Assembly (NCBI RefSeq): GCF_029873635.1
Contig: NC_080418.1
Span: 15,541,562 to 15,605,561, forward strand
From: Malania oleifera
Lineage: Eukaryota; Streptophyta; Magnoliopsida; Santalales; Ximeniaceae
DNA: 64,000 nt
Reading direction: 5' to 3'
Shown one piece after another: positions 11,913-22,356 of this stretch. Position 1 is the first letter of the stretch. Each line of letters starts with the position of its first letter. Below the pieces are notes generated by a model, which saw only the letters and a list, made by a program, of their open reading frames with translations, ran no database searches and was not told the origin of the DNA. The position numbers and the translations under genes are program-made.

Positions 11913-12218
11913 TCAACAATGCATTTTGTCATTTTCAAGGGACACCTTATAACCTTTATCACATAATTGACTTATACTTAGAGGGTTAGGCTTTAAAGCA
12001 TCAACTAATAAAACATTATCAATAACGAGGGAAGGTTCCTTACCAACCTTACCTACTCTGATGATTCTATCTTTTGCATTGTCCCTGAATGTTACGAACC
12101 CTCCTTCTTTGGGATCAATGGATGTGAACTTGGCCTTATCGCCAGCTATATGACGTGGGCACCCTCTATCCATATACCACTTGTCCTTGGATGAGGACAA
12201 TCTTAAGCATACCTGCAA
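11913..12218 (-). pseudogene. C2 aspartic protease region
   Basis: A 101-codon open stretch reading WYMDRGCPRHIAGDKAKF, where copia elements normally have WYLDSGCSRHMTGD. The catalytic D-S/T-G triad reads DRG here, so the protease is probably dead. It continues with LVIDNVLLVDALKPNPLSIS and QLCDKGYKV, typical of the region between protease and the integrase zinc module. Confidence 0.85.
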
Positions 12219-12455
12219 AAATATTTAAGTAATTGATGTTGGTTCCCAAATTCTGTTGGGTCCAAAGGGGTTAGTGCCTGGTTCACCTTTAACTCTCTAC
12301 ACTTTCTTAATTTTCACATGCTTTTTTCTAAAAGGATAGTCTAGTTGAATATGACTTATATGTTTGCATTTATAAGACGTTATTTTCCTGAATTATTCTT
12401 TAGGTGGAATGTAGGATTTTGATTTATGAGTAAAATATCCCAAATAAATATCATT

Positions 12456-13905
12456 TCACCTTCCATTTCCAATTCCATTAAATCTGAGACCTTCTTTACT
12501 AAGCGAATTTCTTTGGGCCCCAGGAAGTTTTTCAAAATTGTTTTGACCCTCTATAGATTTGTAGATAACTTTGGAGCTATCCTCCAATTTTCTTTCAAGC
12601 TCAGCCATTTTTGAATTATTTTCTTCTTGCCAAGTAGAGTGAATAGATTTTCCCATTTCAAAAAGATTTGACCAATTTTCACATTTCTTTTTCAAAATAT
12701 CATTTTCCTTGCTCATCTTATTTAGCAATTTAGAGACATGAATGTATTCATACTGCAATTCTTTATATATAGGCATGCTATCAAAATCACAATCATCATC
12801 ATCAGAATAATAAGAGGATAAGGAGGAGGATGATAATACCTCATCATTGTGTGCCATCAAGCATAGGTTAGCAACCTCAGAGTTGCTACTGTCCGTGTCT
12901 GAGTCACTGCTATTTTATTTGTCCCACGATGTGCCAGCTTTCATTGCATTCTTCTTTTTCTTTGATTCCTTTTTCAGCAACGGGCAGTCTGGTTTGATGT
13001 ACCCGACTTTGTTATAGTTGTAGCATATGGGAGCATTTGATTTTTTCTTTTCTTTTACTTGATTCTCCCTTTTCAGATATTGAATCTCTAAACCTTCTAT
13101 ATGGCCTTCTATTCTTTCTAGATAACCTATTGAATTTTTTGGTAAGCATAGCCATGTCATCTCCTGATTCTAGTTCACTACAATCACTGGACATGTTAGT
13201 ACATGTTTTCAAAGCAGTCACCTTCTTTATTCTATTTTTCTCATTTACTCTCTCATTAATGGTCAACTCGTATATGATGAGTGACCGTATTAGTTCATCT
13301 AGGGACATTGCTTATAAGTCTCTACCCTCAACTATAGTAGTAGCCTTTGCTTCCCAAACAAGTGACAAACTCCTAAGAATTTTCCTAATCATCTCATATG
13401 TGGGATATGTCTTGCTGAATGCATGTAGTGAGTTAATGATATGAGTGAAAAGAGTGTACATGCTCTGAATAGATTCATTAGTGTTTTTCCTGAATGCTTC
13501 ATATTCACTAGTCAACATATCAATTCTACTATCCTTAACATCTCTAGAGCCTTCATAAGTAACCTCTAATATGTCCCAGATTTCCTTGGCAGTAAAGCAT
13601 GCCATAACCCTGTTGAATTCATTTACATCAAGTCCACAGTATAAAATATTCATTATAGTTGCATTTATACTTACAACTTTCATATCATCATCAGTGTATT
13701 TTTCCTCAGTCTTAGGTACTCTAACCTCATCTTCGATTTTCATGGGAACAAAATTTCCTTTAAAGACAACTCTCACCTTCCAATCAATAGTTTGAAGGTA
13801 AATGTGCATCCTTTGTTTCCAGAAGGTGTGATTCACACCGTTAAAAACAAGAGGACGTGTGGACGAGGGTCCCTTATGAAAAGAGGTTACAGTATTATGA
13901 GTCAT
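12456..13905 (-). pseudogene. C2 gag
   Basis: Gag is the particle-forming protein. 13905-13312 carries the copia gag core: ATIMNILYCGLDVNEFNRV, CFTAKEIWDILEVTYEGSRDVKDSRIDML and RKILRSL. 13308-12915 carries a basic region and a knuckle CYNYNKVGYIKPDC, where the family CCHC has lost its second Cys and its His (both Tyr). 12860-12456 is an acidic Ser-rich and coiled-coil-like tail. The start ATG at 13905 lies 43 bases downstream of the primer site. Frames are broken near 13310, 12910 and 12455. Confidence 0.88.
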
Positions 13906-13947
13906 TTTGATCTTTTTGTAGAAAAACGATTAAGTTTAAGCAACTAG

Positions 13948-13959
13948 GCTCTGATACCA
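13948..13959 (-). other. C2 primer-binding site (initiator tRNA-Met)
   Basis: On the - strand TGGTATCAGAGC follows the 5' LTR end by two bases. It is complementary to the 3' end of plant initiator tRNA-Met, the usual primer of copia elements. It fixes both element orientation and the LTR border at 13962. Confidence 0.92.
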
Positions 13960-14573
13960 ATTGTTAACTTTACTGTAATCCCAAGAAGTGGGGGTGAATT
14001 GGATATTTAAACATTTTCTTTCCTAGGTCATTTAGCTAGCAGCAGTATATCACAAACCTAGGGTCAATTTAGAGCAAATATGAAATAAACTAATAAATAC
14101 AACTATAATTAAATTTGTACTAGTAGATCAACCAAGTATGCATAGTATAGTATAGCAACTAAAGTAAAGATTGACGACACCAGATATGTTATCGAGGTTC
14201 AGTAAATGTGACTATATCCCCGCCTCGGCTCGCAAGCTTGAGGATTCCACTACGGCTCACTTAATGGGTGGAGCGGCACCGGTTACAACCAGGTCAAATT
14301 ACTAAGGCTGACCTCAACCTTTACATACAATCCTTTTGGGCTAGAATAATTCCCCCTCAGGCCACACCTAGAATACAACAATTACGCAATACAACTTTCG
14401 TGTACAAAAATACTTGCTTCTCCAATAAGCAGATTTGTACCAGCATAACCAATGCACTTCAAAATGATAAGATCTATAAGCTCAGTGAAGACAGTATTAC
14501 AACTCTCAAGATAGTGTCAGTATGGCAATCAAAGTGTGAGTTTGTGTTATGAAAATATCTTTGAAACAATATA

Positions 14574-16094
14574 TGTCACGCCCCGAACCCGAAAATGGGA
14601 CCCGAGGGTGAAAATATAATCTAACATGTCCATGTATCATACAAATCATCACAGATATAGTACAAAGGATGAGGGTCCGACCCCGTGGGGTTCTCAGGCA
14701 CCCTAAACACATCCAACCACAATCATATACGCAGCGGAAAAAGTCATTCTATATCAACATATGCAGTACCATACCAGAGTCTATACAAGAGCAGAACATG
14801 GCTCTAACAAAACGTACAAACTAGGTGCCCAAATACAACTCAAAATGGCAACCCAACAAAACTACAGTCCTAGCACTTACCCAAGTGCTAAAGTAGTACA
14901 CCGGCCACTACGCTCCCTACACCGGGACGCTAGTTCCGGTTACCCGAAGGACCTGTAAAAATGTAGGTACAGTAGGGGTGAGACACCTCTTAGTAAGGAA
15001 GAACACAGGTTATATTAGTGTGTGGCATTTGAGTGTTATCATGATACAACATACATGCAGTTAAATGCATTCTAGTACTAATTTACACTGTGCATACATG
15101 CACACATACGACGACCATTTATACACAGCCTCGTCACAATACATACACATGATCAGTAATCCTCAGTGTCGTCACACTCTTCGGCCCGAAGCCAGCCCGC
15201 AACATATAGCGTTGGCCCGTAGCCAACCCGCGAGCACGGCTCCACCGACACATGGCGAGTCCCCAACTCCCATGGCACCGTACCGGCGCTAAACTGGTGG
15301 ATCTACATTCTTCGGCTTGATCTGCCGGAATAGGCTCACGCCCTCGGATATAGAGCTGGACACTCTTGCCCACATGGCAGGCGGCAAAATACACGCCTTT
15401 GGATATAAAGTTGGACACTCTCAGTACCTGGAATCATTTCAGAATCACGTTCCTACTAGCATTTCAACATATCACACAAACATGCAAGCTTATATAACCA
15501 AACAAACCACACTCATTTGGTAATCTAAATCATGGATTTCCAAAAAAATACAGTTTAAACAAAGTTAAGGCACGGTCATCCCAATATCACAGTATAAATC
15601 ACACATATACTCGGTTTTCAACAAAACCCAGGATTCAGCTCGTCGCCCCCTTTTTTCCAAAACTGTAATAATGAAAAACCCATAGTTTTTCCCGTTAGAT
15701 CCCCCCAACTAAGTAGCCAAAACACACACAGGACCGTGGACCACAGTTCCACCGAGTCCGATTTCAAAAATAACCAATATAAACATAGTTCCCCATACCT
15801 TAACCCTGTAAGAAAATCCCGGACTCCGAGGTCCCTAAACAGTGAACCGAGTTCCAAAACTTACAAATCAAAGTACAGAATATGTTCACAAGACAGTTAC
15901 CTACAAACCTACCTGATCAGAATTGAAAACCGAATCTTACCTCGATTTTACGACGAAACTTGAAAAATCTCCAAAACGAGATTCCGATCTGTAGAAGATG
16001 TAGAGAATCCTTCCACGATCCTCGTGGTAGCTTGCGTTTTTCGATTCCGTCAATAATCAGCGAAGAATTCTAGAGAGAAGGAGTAGGGAGAGGT

Positions 16095-16187
<93 letters not shown>

Positions 16188-16308
16188 TTTGAGATTTCTT
16201 AATGAGGAAGCAAATGAAATTTCATTTTATAGCCCTTTGACCCGGCAATTTCCAATTTTGCCCCTCTCTTAATATTTAAACCCATTTTTCATATTTTGGG
16301 TTCTTACA
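14574..16308 (-). mobile_element. Solo gypsy-type LTR G3 with perfect ATATA duplication
   Basis: 1735 bases starting TGTCACGCCCCG and ending GGGTTCTTACA on the + strand, flanked on both sides by ATATA (14569-14573 and 16309-16313). Removal restores exact continuity with the partner LTR near 7213. Orientation is - by comparison with the TGTAAGAACCC-type start of other gypsy LTRs here. It contains a (GA)n tract and no coding sequence, so it is a solo LTR. Confidence 0.9.
16098..16185. repeat. (GA)n microsatellite, about 88 bp
   Basis: An uninterrupted GA run inside solo LTR G3. Confidence 0.97.
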
Positions 16309-16917
16309 ATATATATAAATATATCAACCACAAATAGGATTTCAAAGATTTCGAAAGTTTAATCAAATATCTCAAAAATATTTTCGAAAACTCAAGCACT
16401 ACAGATATTTATAACACAAGCTTGTCAAACAAATTTTCTTCAAAAAACACAAGACAAGCTCAAGAGTCTTGCAATAAAAATGCAAAGACTCACAAGTTTA
16501 TAAAAGTTCCCCCACAAAATAAATATATGGATTAAATCAATGGGGAAAAACTTTTGGGCTTAACTCTCTTTAAAATCAATAATCAATAAAAAAACATGAG
16601 TATAAGCTTAGCAATGGAAGTGTAGGTAATCTCAAAATACTCTCACTCAATATGATTTTGCATTGGAATGAGTAAAAATGAGGTATATAGGCTTGTATAA
16701 GAATGTGTAGCTCAAAGAATTTCAGAGAGAAAATTTCTTAATCAAGGCTCTAATTAATTCTTAATCTTTGCAAATGAGGGTACATATATAGTCTCTGCCA
16801 AAAGATTGACCGTTGGGACATAGAAGGAAATATTAAAATTGTTTAATAAGCTTTTAATCCAATTTACCCTTAATTAACCTTAGTTACCACGGTAAAAAAA
16901 ATATGGCAACCCGAGAC

Positions 16918-17245
16918 TTTCGGTCGACCGTATTCAAGGTTCAGTCGATCTAATGGTCAAGTTCGGTCGACCATAAAGATTTTGAACTACAAATATGGTC
17001 TACTGTATTCAAGGCGATTTTGAAAACGTTTGAGACTCGGTCAACTATATCTGAAATTCAGTCTACTATTCATATGGTTCAGTCGACTCAATCACAAATG
17101 AACTAGAAGTTCAGTCGACTAAGTCATTGGGGATCAGACACATGCCAGTTCAGTTGACTGTGGAAGATACGTACAAAAACTAAACAGTCAACCGAGCAGC
17201 GAAGTCAACAAGTTGACTTCTAGTCAGTTCAATCGATCGAGGCAT
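16918..17245 (-). promoter_or_regulatory. Motif array in C2 5' LTR
   Basis: This is the counterpart of 7808-8163: repeated ttcggtcgacc-like motifs, several mutated to cagtcgac, immediately upstream in U3. The two arrays have diverged mostly by C-to-T and G-to-A changes, as expected for decay of methylated CG. Confidence 0.55.
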
Positions 17246-17662
17246 TTTTAATGCGCTGACTTTGGCTGGACGAAGCCCTTTCAAACTTAAAAATTTGTCC
17301 TCTTTTTTAGTATAGTTTACCCCTGTTTGCATAGTTATGATTTGAAAGATAGAGTGGATTTTGTGCAAGTGATGTGTAGGGACCTAGGGTCGATCTAAGG
17401 TCATTGAGCTTATAGTCCTACCATGCATGCAATGCATTAATTATTACAACCCTTTGATTATTATAGACCCAAATTAATTTAAACATAAAATACAAATGTA
17501 AACAATTTGGTCTTCATTTCCTCAGAGTCGTTATACGTCACCAAGTGATATGATTCTTTTTCATTTCATGCGTAGAGTGATCCTGCACACAAACTCAGGG
17601 CATAGGTTAAATACAAAGATATTGGTCATTATTGAAATAGGATATGACCAATAAGATCAACA

Positions 17663-18321
17663 TTGGTATTACCGGTTGTATTCCCAATGGTTTGTTAGAA
17701 AAGGGAGACTAGCCCTATGAACAGTCCCGAATTGGTTCAGACCCAATTAAGAGAACTAGGTGCACCAGCCTATAAGGTGTTGTAAATGGTGCCACTCCAA
17801 TTTTTGGCTTTATGGGGGCCAATAGTCAACCCTGTTCGTAATAGGGCAAAGGCCAAAGGATCACATTGGCTTGCCGGGCCAAGCCTGCGACACCCCTACT
17901 TGGAATTGGTGCAACCCTTCATGTCCACCAAACGCTTAGTGTGGGGCTCTCTAGTACCATTTAGAGGAATTGATTGGCCTCTTATAACACCAATTTGTTT
18001 TAGAAGAACCAATAGCACCAATCCTAACAAGTTGTATCAGAGCGAGGTTGCGGGTTCGAGCGCCCCAGGGTAGCTGCTTGGGGGGGGGAGATTGTTGGAT
18101 TTATGGGCGGCAGCGGTCAACCCTTTCCGCAATATGATAGGGGCCCAAGGATTGCATTGGCTTGGTGGGCCAAGCCCATGGGACCCCTGCTTGGAACTGG
18201 TATAGCCCCTCATGTCCACCTGACACTTAGTGCAAGGCTCTACATTGCCATTTAAAGAAATTGGTTGCACCCCTTCTAGCACCAATTGATTTTAGAAGAA
18301 CCGATAGCGCCGATCATGACA
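17663..18321 (+). mobile_element. TRIM: two 230-bp LTRs around a 63-bp interior
   Basis: Two direct repeats (about 17797-18029 and 18093-18321) share tttatggg, gtcaaccct, ggccaagcc, catgtccacc and ttttagaagaacc blocks. The first ends CCTAACA and the second CATGACA. Between them are only 63 bases: a primer site (TTGTATCAGAGCG, 18032-18044) matching initiator tRNA-Met with one change and continuing as tRNA-like GGTTCGAG, then a polypurine tract with nine G (18080-18088), then TGTTGGAT. This is the structure of a terminal-repeat retrotransposon in miniature, which has no genes. It is inserted in the C1 integrase with AACAC (18322-18326) on the right and AACAT (6612-6616) beyond C2 on the left. 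The extra 134 bases at 17663-17796 are unexplained. Confidence 0.78.
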
Positions 18322-18574
18322 AACACCGTATCCCAAGAAACAACATAAGGGGGATCTAGCAAGTTCCAATTAGGTACGCTCATGAGGCTGAAGGAGAACA
18401 AAACATGCACAACCAAATACCTTAATAGTGTTATAGTCGAGAGGGTGACCATAGAGACATTCAAAGGGTGATTGATTCCCAGTGATGGGAGAAGGCACAT
18501 GGTTCTAGGTGTAAACAGTTGTAAAAGCAACTTCACCCAAAAACGTTCAGGACACGAACTAGATATGAGAAAAG
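18322..18574 (-). pseudogene. C1 integrase C-terminal fragment
   Basis: The - strand reads CPERFWV, then in an adjacent frame HVPSPITGNQSPFECLYGH and IKVFGCACFVLLQPHERT, and ends CCFLGYG at the TRIM junction. This is copia integrase C-terminal sequence and continues directly into 6616-6563 (HKGYRCWDPHSKRLRVSRH). The upstream core (TDSGGEY and [10 protein letters not shown] type motifs, about 70 codons) is missing between here and 32972. Confidence 0.85.
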
Positions 18575-19152
18575 TGTAGACACCTTAATTTTTACCAGGG
18601 CCTTTTTAAAGAAAACCTGGCATAGTAAAGTTGACTTTAAGTCTGATTGGGGCCTCTGTTGCTTTAAATTAAGTCTTTTTTCAAAGATTAAGTCCCCAAA
18701 TTGTGAATTTTAAGTCTGCGCATACTTTCTTTTAGTTAGAACCCCGGATTTCCAAATTTTTCCTTTCTACCCTTTTGTAAAAAAATGATAAGTCCCCAAT
18801 GTTTTGAGTTGAGTCTTCGTGTTCTAGGAAGATTTTCGTTCTTTTAAAACTAGTTTCTTCTAAATATTTTCAATTAAGTCTTTTTTAAATTTAAAATTCA
18901 ATTTTTCTAAAACTTTGGTCGTGTTTCAAAAATTTCTTAAACTTGTGTCCTACACCTTACATAAAGTCTTTTTAGTTTGAAAGATTGAGTCCCAAGTCCG
19001 GCGTCAAGTGCTCCAAAATTTTAGGTCAAAATTTTAACTCGAGTCTTTTAGTCGACAAAGTGAGTTGGTTAAAGTCTTTTAGTTGCCGAAGTGAGTCTGT
19101 TAATTTTAAAATCAGGGATTTTGGTTAAGAAATAAAGTGATTCTATTAGATA

Positions 19153-19548
19153 TGTTGATTTAGGTGTAATCCCAAAAGGGGGGGAGTGAATTGGGTATTT
19201 TAAAAATTCTTTCAAACTTATTTACCAATTAATCCCTATGTCTAAGATTTAACCAATTACTTATCAACTTCATGTGAAATCATTCAACAAACATACATGC
19301 AAGCTGGATATTAAAATGAATGCGGAAAACAAAGAGATAAGGGAAGAGAGAATGCAAACGCAAATTTTACGAGGTTCAGCCAACCCGGCCTACGTCTTCG
19401 CCTTAAGCAACCCACTCAAGGATTCCACTATAATCCTTGCTCCTTAAATTGGGATGGAACTTCCCTTACAATCTGCTGCTTACAAGAGGTACAACTCCCT
19501 CCTATTCCACTACTTATAAGAGATACAACTCTCTCCTCACACCCGATT
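19153..19548 (-). mobile_element. Copia LTR fragment
   Basis: It begins TGTTGATTTAGGTGTAATCCC and has the same landmarks as the C2 LTR: gggggggagtgaattggg, then ttttacgaggttcagcc, the tacgtcttcgcc box and aaggattccac. It stops after about 396 bases where gypsy element G1 begins. It is a truncated LTR in - orientation, with no internal region. Confidence 0.7.
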
Positions 19549-19628
19549 TGTAATGACCCGAAAAATACTAATTTTAAATATTGAAGAGAGAGGAAAATGG
19601 AAACAGGAACAGAAGGAGGCAATAGAAA

Positions 19629-20445
19629 ATGAATCCGCCAACTTTCTTTAGAGCGACTGATCCTGTAGTTGCAAAGAACTGGGTGTAGGAGGCAGAGAAG
19701 ATTCTGACAGTGCTTCACTACACCGATGAGCAGAGGGTCTTATATGCTACATATAGGTTGGCACGGGAGGCCAAGAGATGGTGGGCAGCCACCAGGTTGT
19801 TAAAGGAGCAGAGAGCTATACCAGTGCAGATGACTTGGGCCCAATTCAGGGACATGTTCTTTGATAGATATTATCCTGCTTCAGTCATAGAGGCTCGAGT
19901 GCAGGAGTTTCTGAGTCTGTCCTAGAGGTCGTTGACTATCCCACAGTATGCGGCGAGATTTATTGAGCTCTCTCGTTTCTGTCCTTATATTGTCTCAGAT
20001 GAAGCAAAGAAGGCTAGAATATTTGAGAGAAATTTGAGACGGGATATTTACAAGCAAGTGGCGGTACGGAGGATCCAGGATTTCTCAGAGTTGGTTGACA
20101 GCGCCATTATCGCGGAGGAGAGTCTATTTAGAGAGACAGAGGCATAGAGTCAGAAGAAGAGGGTTGCGCCCTCAAGTTATCAGGTGGGTCCCAGCCGAGG
20201 CCCTTGGAGAGGAGGTAGATTTGGTGGAGGCTAGAGACAGATGGTAGAGCACAGGGGATTCCAGAGCAGTCAGCCTCCCGCCACTTGTGCCAGATGTGGC
20301 CGAAGACACCAGAGTGAACGTCGATTTGGGGAGAATGTTTGCCATCGTTGTGGGAGACCCGGTCACACGGCTCGATCATGTCAAATGTCGTCGAATTATG
20401 CACAGGCCCAGACCATTTCGAGGTGGATATCAGGCTCCCCATGGT
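19629..20445 (+). pseudogene. G1 gag
   Basis: It starts at ATG (MNPPTFFRATDPVVAKNW) created at the LTR-gag deletion junction. It carries the retrotransposon gag core: VLYATYRLAREAKRWWAATR, WAQFRDMFFDRYYP and EFLSLS, then [20 protein letters not shown] and [12 protein letters not shown]. After a basic Gly-rich stretch comes the zinc knuckle CHRCGRPGHTARSC (CCHC spacing intact, 20341-20382). In-frame stops lie near 19687, 19923 and 20145, and there is a frame change near 20240. Confidence 0.88.
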
Positions 20446-21000
20446 GGTCAGCGAAAGAACACTGCACCGACGAGGGTTTATGCATTGACACCAGGAGATG
20501 CTGAGACGGCTAGAGACGTTGTTACAGGTACTCTTACTGCTTTACCATATAGAATGATTGTCTTATTTGATACAGGTGCCACCCATTCTTTTATGTCGGC
20601 GGGGTATGTAAGAATAGATGGAATAGAGACACAACCATTAGATATAGAATTGTCAGTGGACACGCTAATAGGATCTGTGATTAGATGCAGAAGGATACTT
20701 CAGAATTTTCCAGTAAGTATTCAGGAGAGAGTGCTGTTAGCCGATCTTGTGGTCCTGGAAATGTAGGGGTTTGATGTGATATTGGGCATGGATTGGTTAG
20801 CCATTTATCATGCTAGCATAGACTGCCATCAGAAAGAAGTAATTTTCAGACCCTCGGGTGAACCAGAATTTAAATTTACGGGTTCGTGTGTGCGTGCTTC
20901 GCCACAGCTGGTATCGGCTATTCAAGTGAGGAGAGTGTTACAGGATGGTTGCTAGGGGTATGTTGCATACATAAAATAATTTCCAAAAGAAGTATTAAGA
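20446..21000 (+). pseudogene. G1 aspartic protease
   Basis: The open frame carries TGTLTALPYRMIVLFDTGAT HSFMS with the catalytic DTGA triad intact (D codon at 20569-20571), followed by ILGMDWLAIYHASIDC after a stop at 20764. It is the only protease triad still intact in the window. It continues towards RT with a second stop near 20953. Confidence 0.88.
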
Positions 21001-22356
21001 CAAGATGACATACCAATAGTGAGGGAATTCCCAGATGTATTTCCAGAAGAATTGCCTGGTTTACCACCGAACCGTGAGATTGAGTTCACTATAGACTTGT
21101 TGCCAGGGTCTGCACCAGTATCTAAAGCACCGTACCGTATGGCACCAGTCGAGTTGAAAGAACTAAAATATCAGCTACAGGAATTGCTGGACAAAGGTTT
21201 TATCAGGACCAGTGTGTCGCCTTGGGGTACGCCAGTTCTGTTCGTCAAAAAGAAAGATGGAACCATGAGATTGTGCATCGATTATAGGGAGATAAATAAA
21301 TTGATAGTCAAAATAAATATCCTCTCCCTGGGATCGATGATTTATTTGATCAGCTCCAGGGGACCCAGGTTTACTCTAAGATTGATCTACAGTCAAGTTA
21401 CCACCAGGTGAAAGTCAAAGCAGAGGACATTTCGAAGACCGCTTTTCGTACTAGGTATGGGCATTACGAGTTTTTAGTAATGCCATTTGGGTTGACTAAT
21501 GCACTAGAGGTTTTCATGGATTTGATGAATCGGGTGTTCCACCAGTATTTGGACCAGTTTGTGGTAGTATTCATTGATGATATACTGGTCTACTCAAGAA
21601 GTGTTGAGGAGCACGAACATCATTTGAGGCTAGTACTACAGATATTGAGGGAAAGGAAATTATATGCAAAGTTCAAGAAATGTGAGTTCTGGTTAAGGCA
21701 GGTTACTTTTCTCATCCATGTGATCTCAGAAGCAGGAGTATTAGTTAATCTGAGCAAGATAGAGGCAGTGGTGAATTGGGGAAGGTCGGAAAATGTTCAG
21801 GAAGTCAGGAGTTTTATAGTATTGGCAGGTTATTACCGGTGTTTTGTGGATAGTTTCTCCAGGCTATCAGGTCCATTGACACGACTCACGAAGAAAAATG
21901 TAAAATTTGAATGGACCAATGGTTGCAAGCAGAGTTTTCGAGAGTTGAAGCAGCGGTTAGTTTCAGCTCCAGTACTGGCTATTCCATTAGGGGAGGATGG
22001 TTTTGTGATATTCAGTGATGTCTCTTTGAAGGGTCTTGGATGCGTGTTGATGCAGCACAGCAGGGTCATTGCATATGCGTCTAGACAGCTCAAAGAATAT
22101 GAGAAAAATTACCCTGTCCATGACTTAGAGCTTGCTGCAGTGGTTTATGCTCTCAAGATCTGAAGACATTATTTATATGGTGGAAAGTGCGAGATTTTCA
22201 CAGATCATAAGAGTTTGAGATATTTCTTTACCTAGAAAGAGTTAAATATGAGACAAAGAAGGTGGCTTGAACTTATTAAAGATTATGACTGCACAATTAA
22301 TTACCACCCAGGAAAGGCGAATGTAGTGGCAAATGCTCTGAGCAGGAAATCAGGGG
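21001..22356 (+). pseudogene. G1 reverse transcriptase and RNase H
   Basis: RT begins at [20 protein letters not shown], then [20 protein letters not shown], frameshifts near 21325, and continues [28 protein letters not shown] and FIDDILVYS with both catalytic Asp present (21569-21595). RNase H follows, from [16 protein letters not shown] to HPGKANVVANALSRKS, with stops at 22161 and near 22232. The HPGKAN.VADALSR end is typical of plant gypsy RNase H. Confidence 0.92.

Larger units (their letters stand above)
6617..17662 (-). mobile_element. Copia C2 (SIRE/Maximus-like), near full length
   Basis: A long-LTR copia on the - strand. Its LTRs start TGTTGAC and end GTCAACA on the + strand (6617-8554 and 13962-17662), a 7-bp terminal inverted repeat. 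A primer site complementary to initiator tRNA-Met lies at 13948-13959 and a polypurine tract at 8555-8575. The internal 5.4 kb carries gag, protease, integrase, RT and RNase H in copia order. The gag family and 1.95-kb LTRs suggest SIRE/Maximus. It is inserted at the left edge of a TRIM that sits in copia C1. A 1735-bp solo LTR lies in its 5' LTR. Every ORF has breaks. Confidence 0.9.
13962..17662 (-). repeat. 5' LTR of copia C2, interrupted
   Basis: It matches the 3' LTR 6617-8554 once the solo LTR at 14574-16308 and its duplicated ATATA are removed. It carries the same motif array (16918-17245). Its outer end, GATCAACA, runs straight into the TRIM sequence TTGGTATTACC. The expected AACAT duplication seems collapsed with the LTR end AACA (inference). 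Confidence 0.9.

Noticed and set aside
13037..13795. + strand frames of 135 and 74 codons
   Set aside because: They are the antisense of the C2 gag coding region.
15065..15523. Short frames in solo LTR G3
   Set aside because: They lie wholly inside a non-coding solo LTR defined by perfect ATATA duplications.
18031..18065. tRNA-like stretch (TGTATCAGAGC with GGTTCGAG)
   Set aside because: It lies between two direct repeats at the place of a primer-binding site and cannot fold into a full tRNA; it is part of a TRIM.
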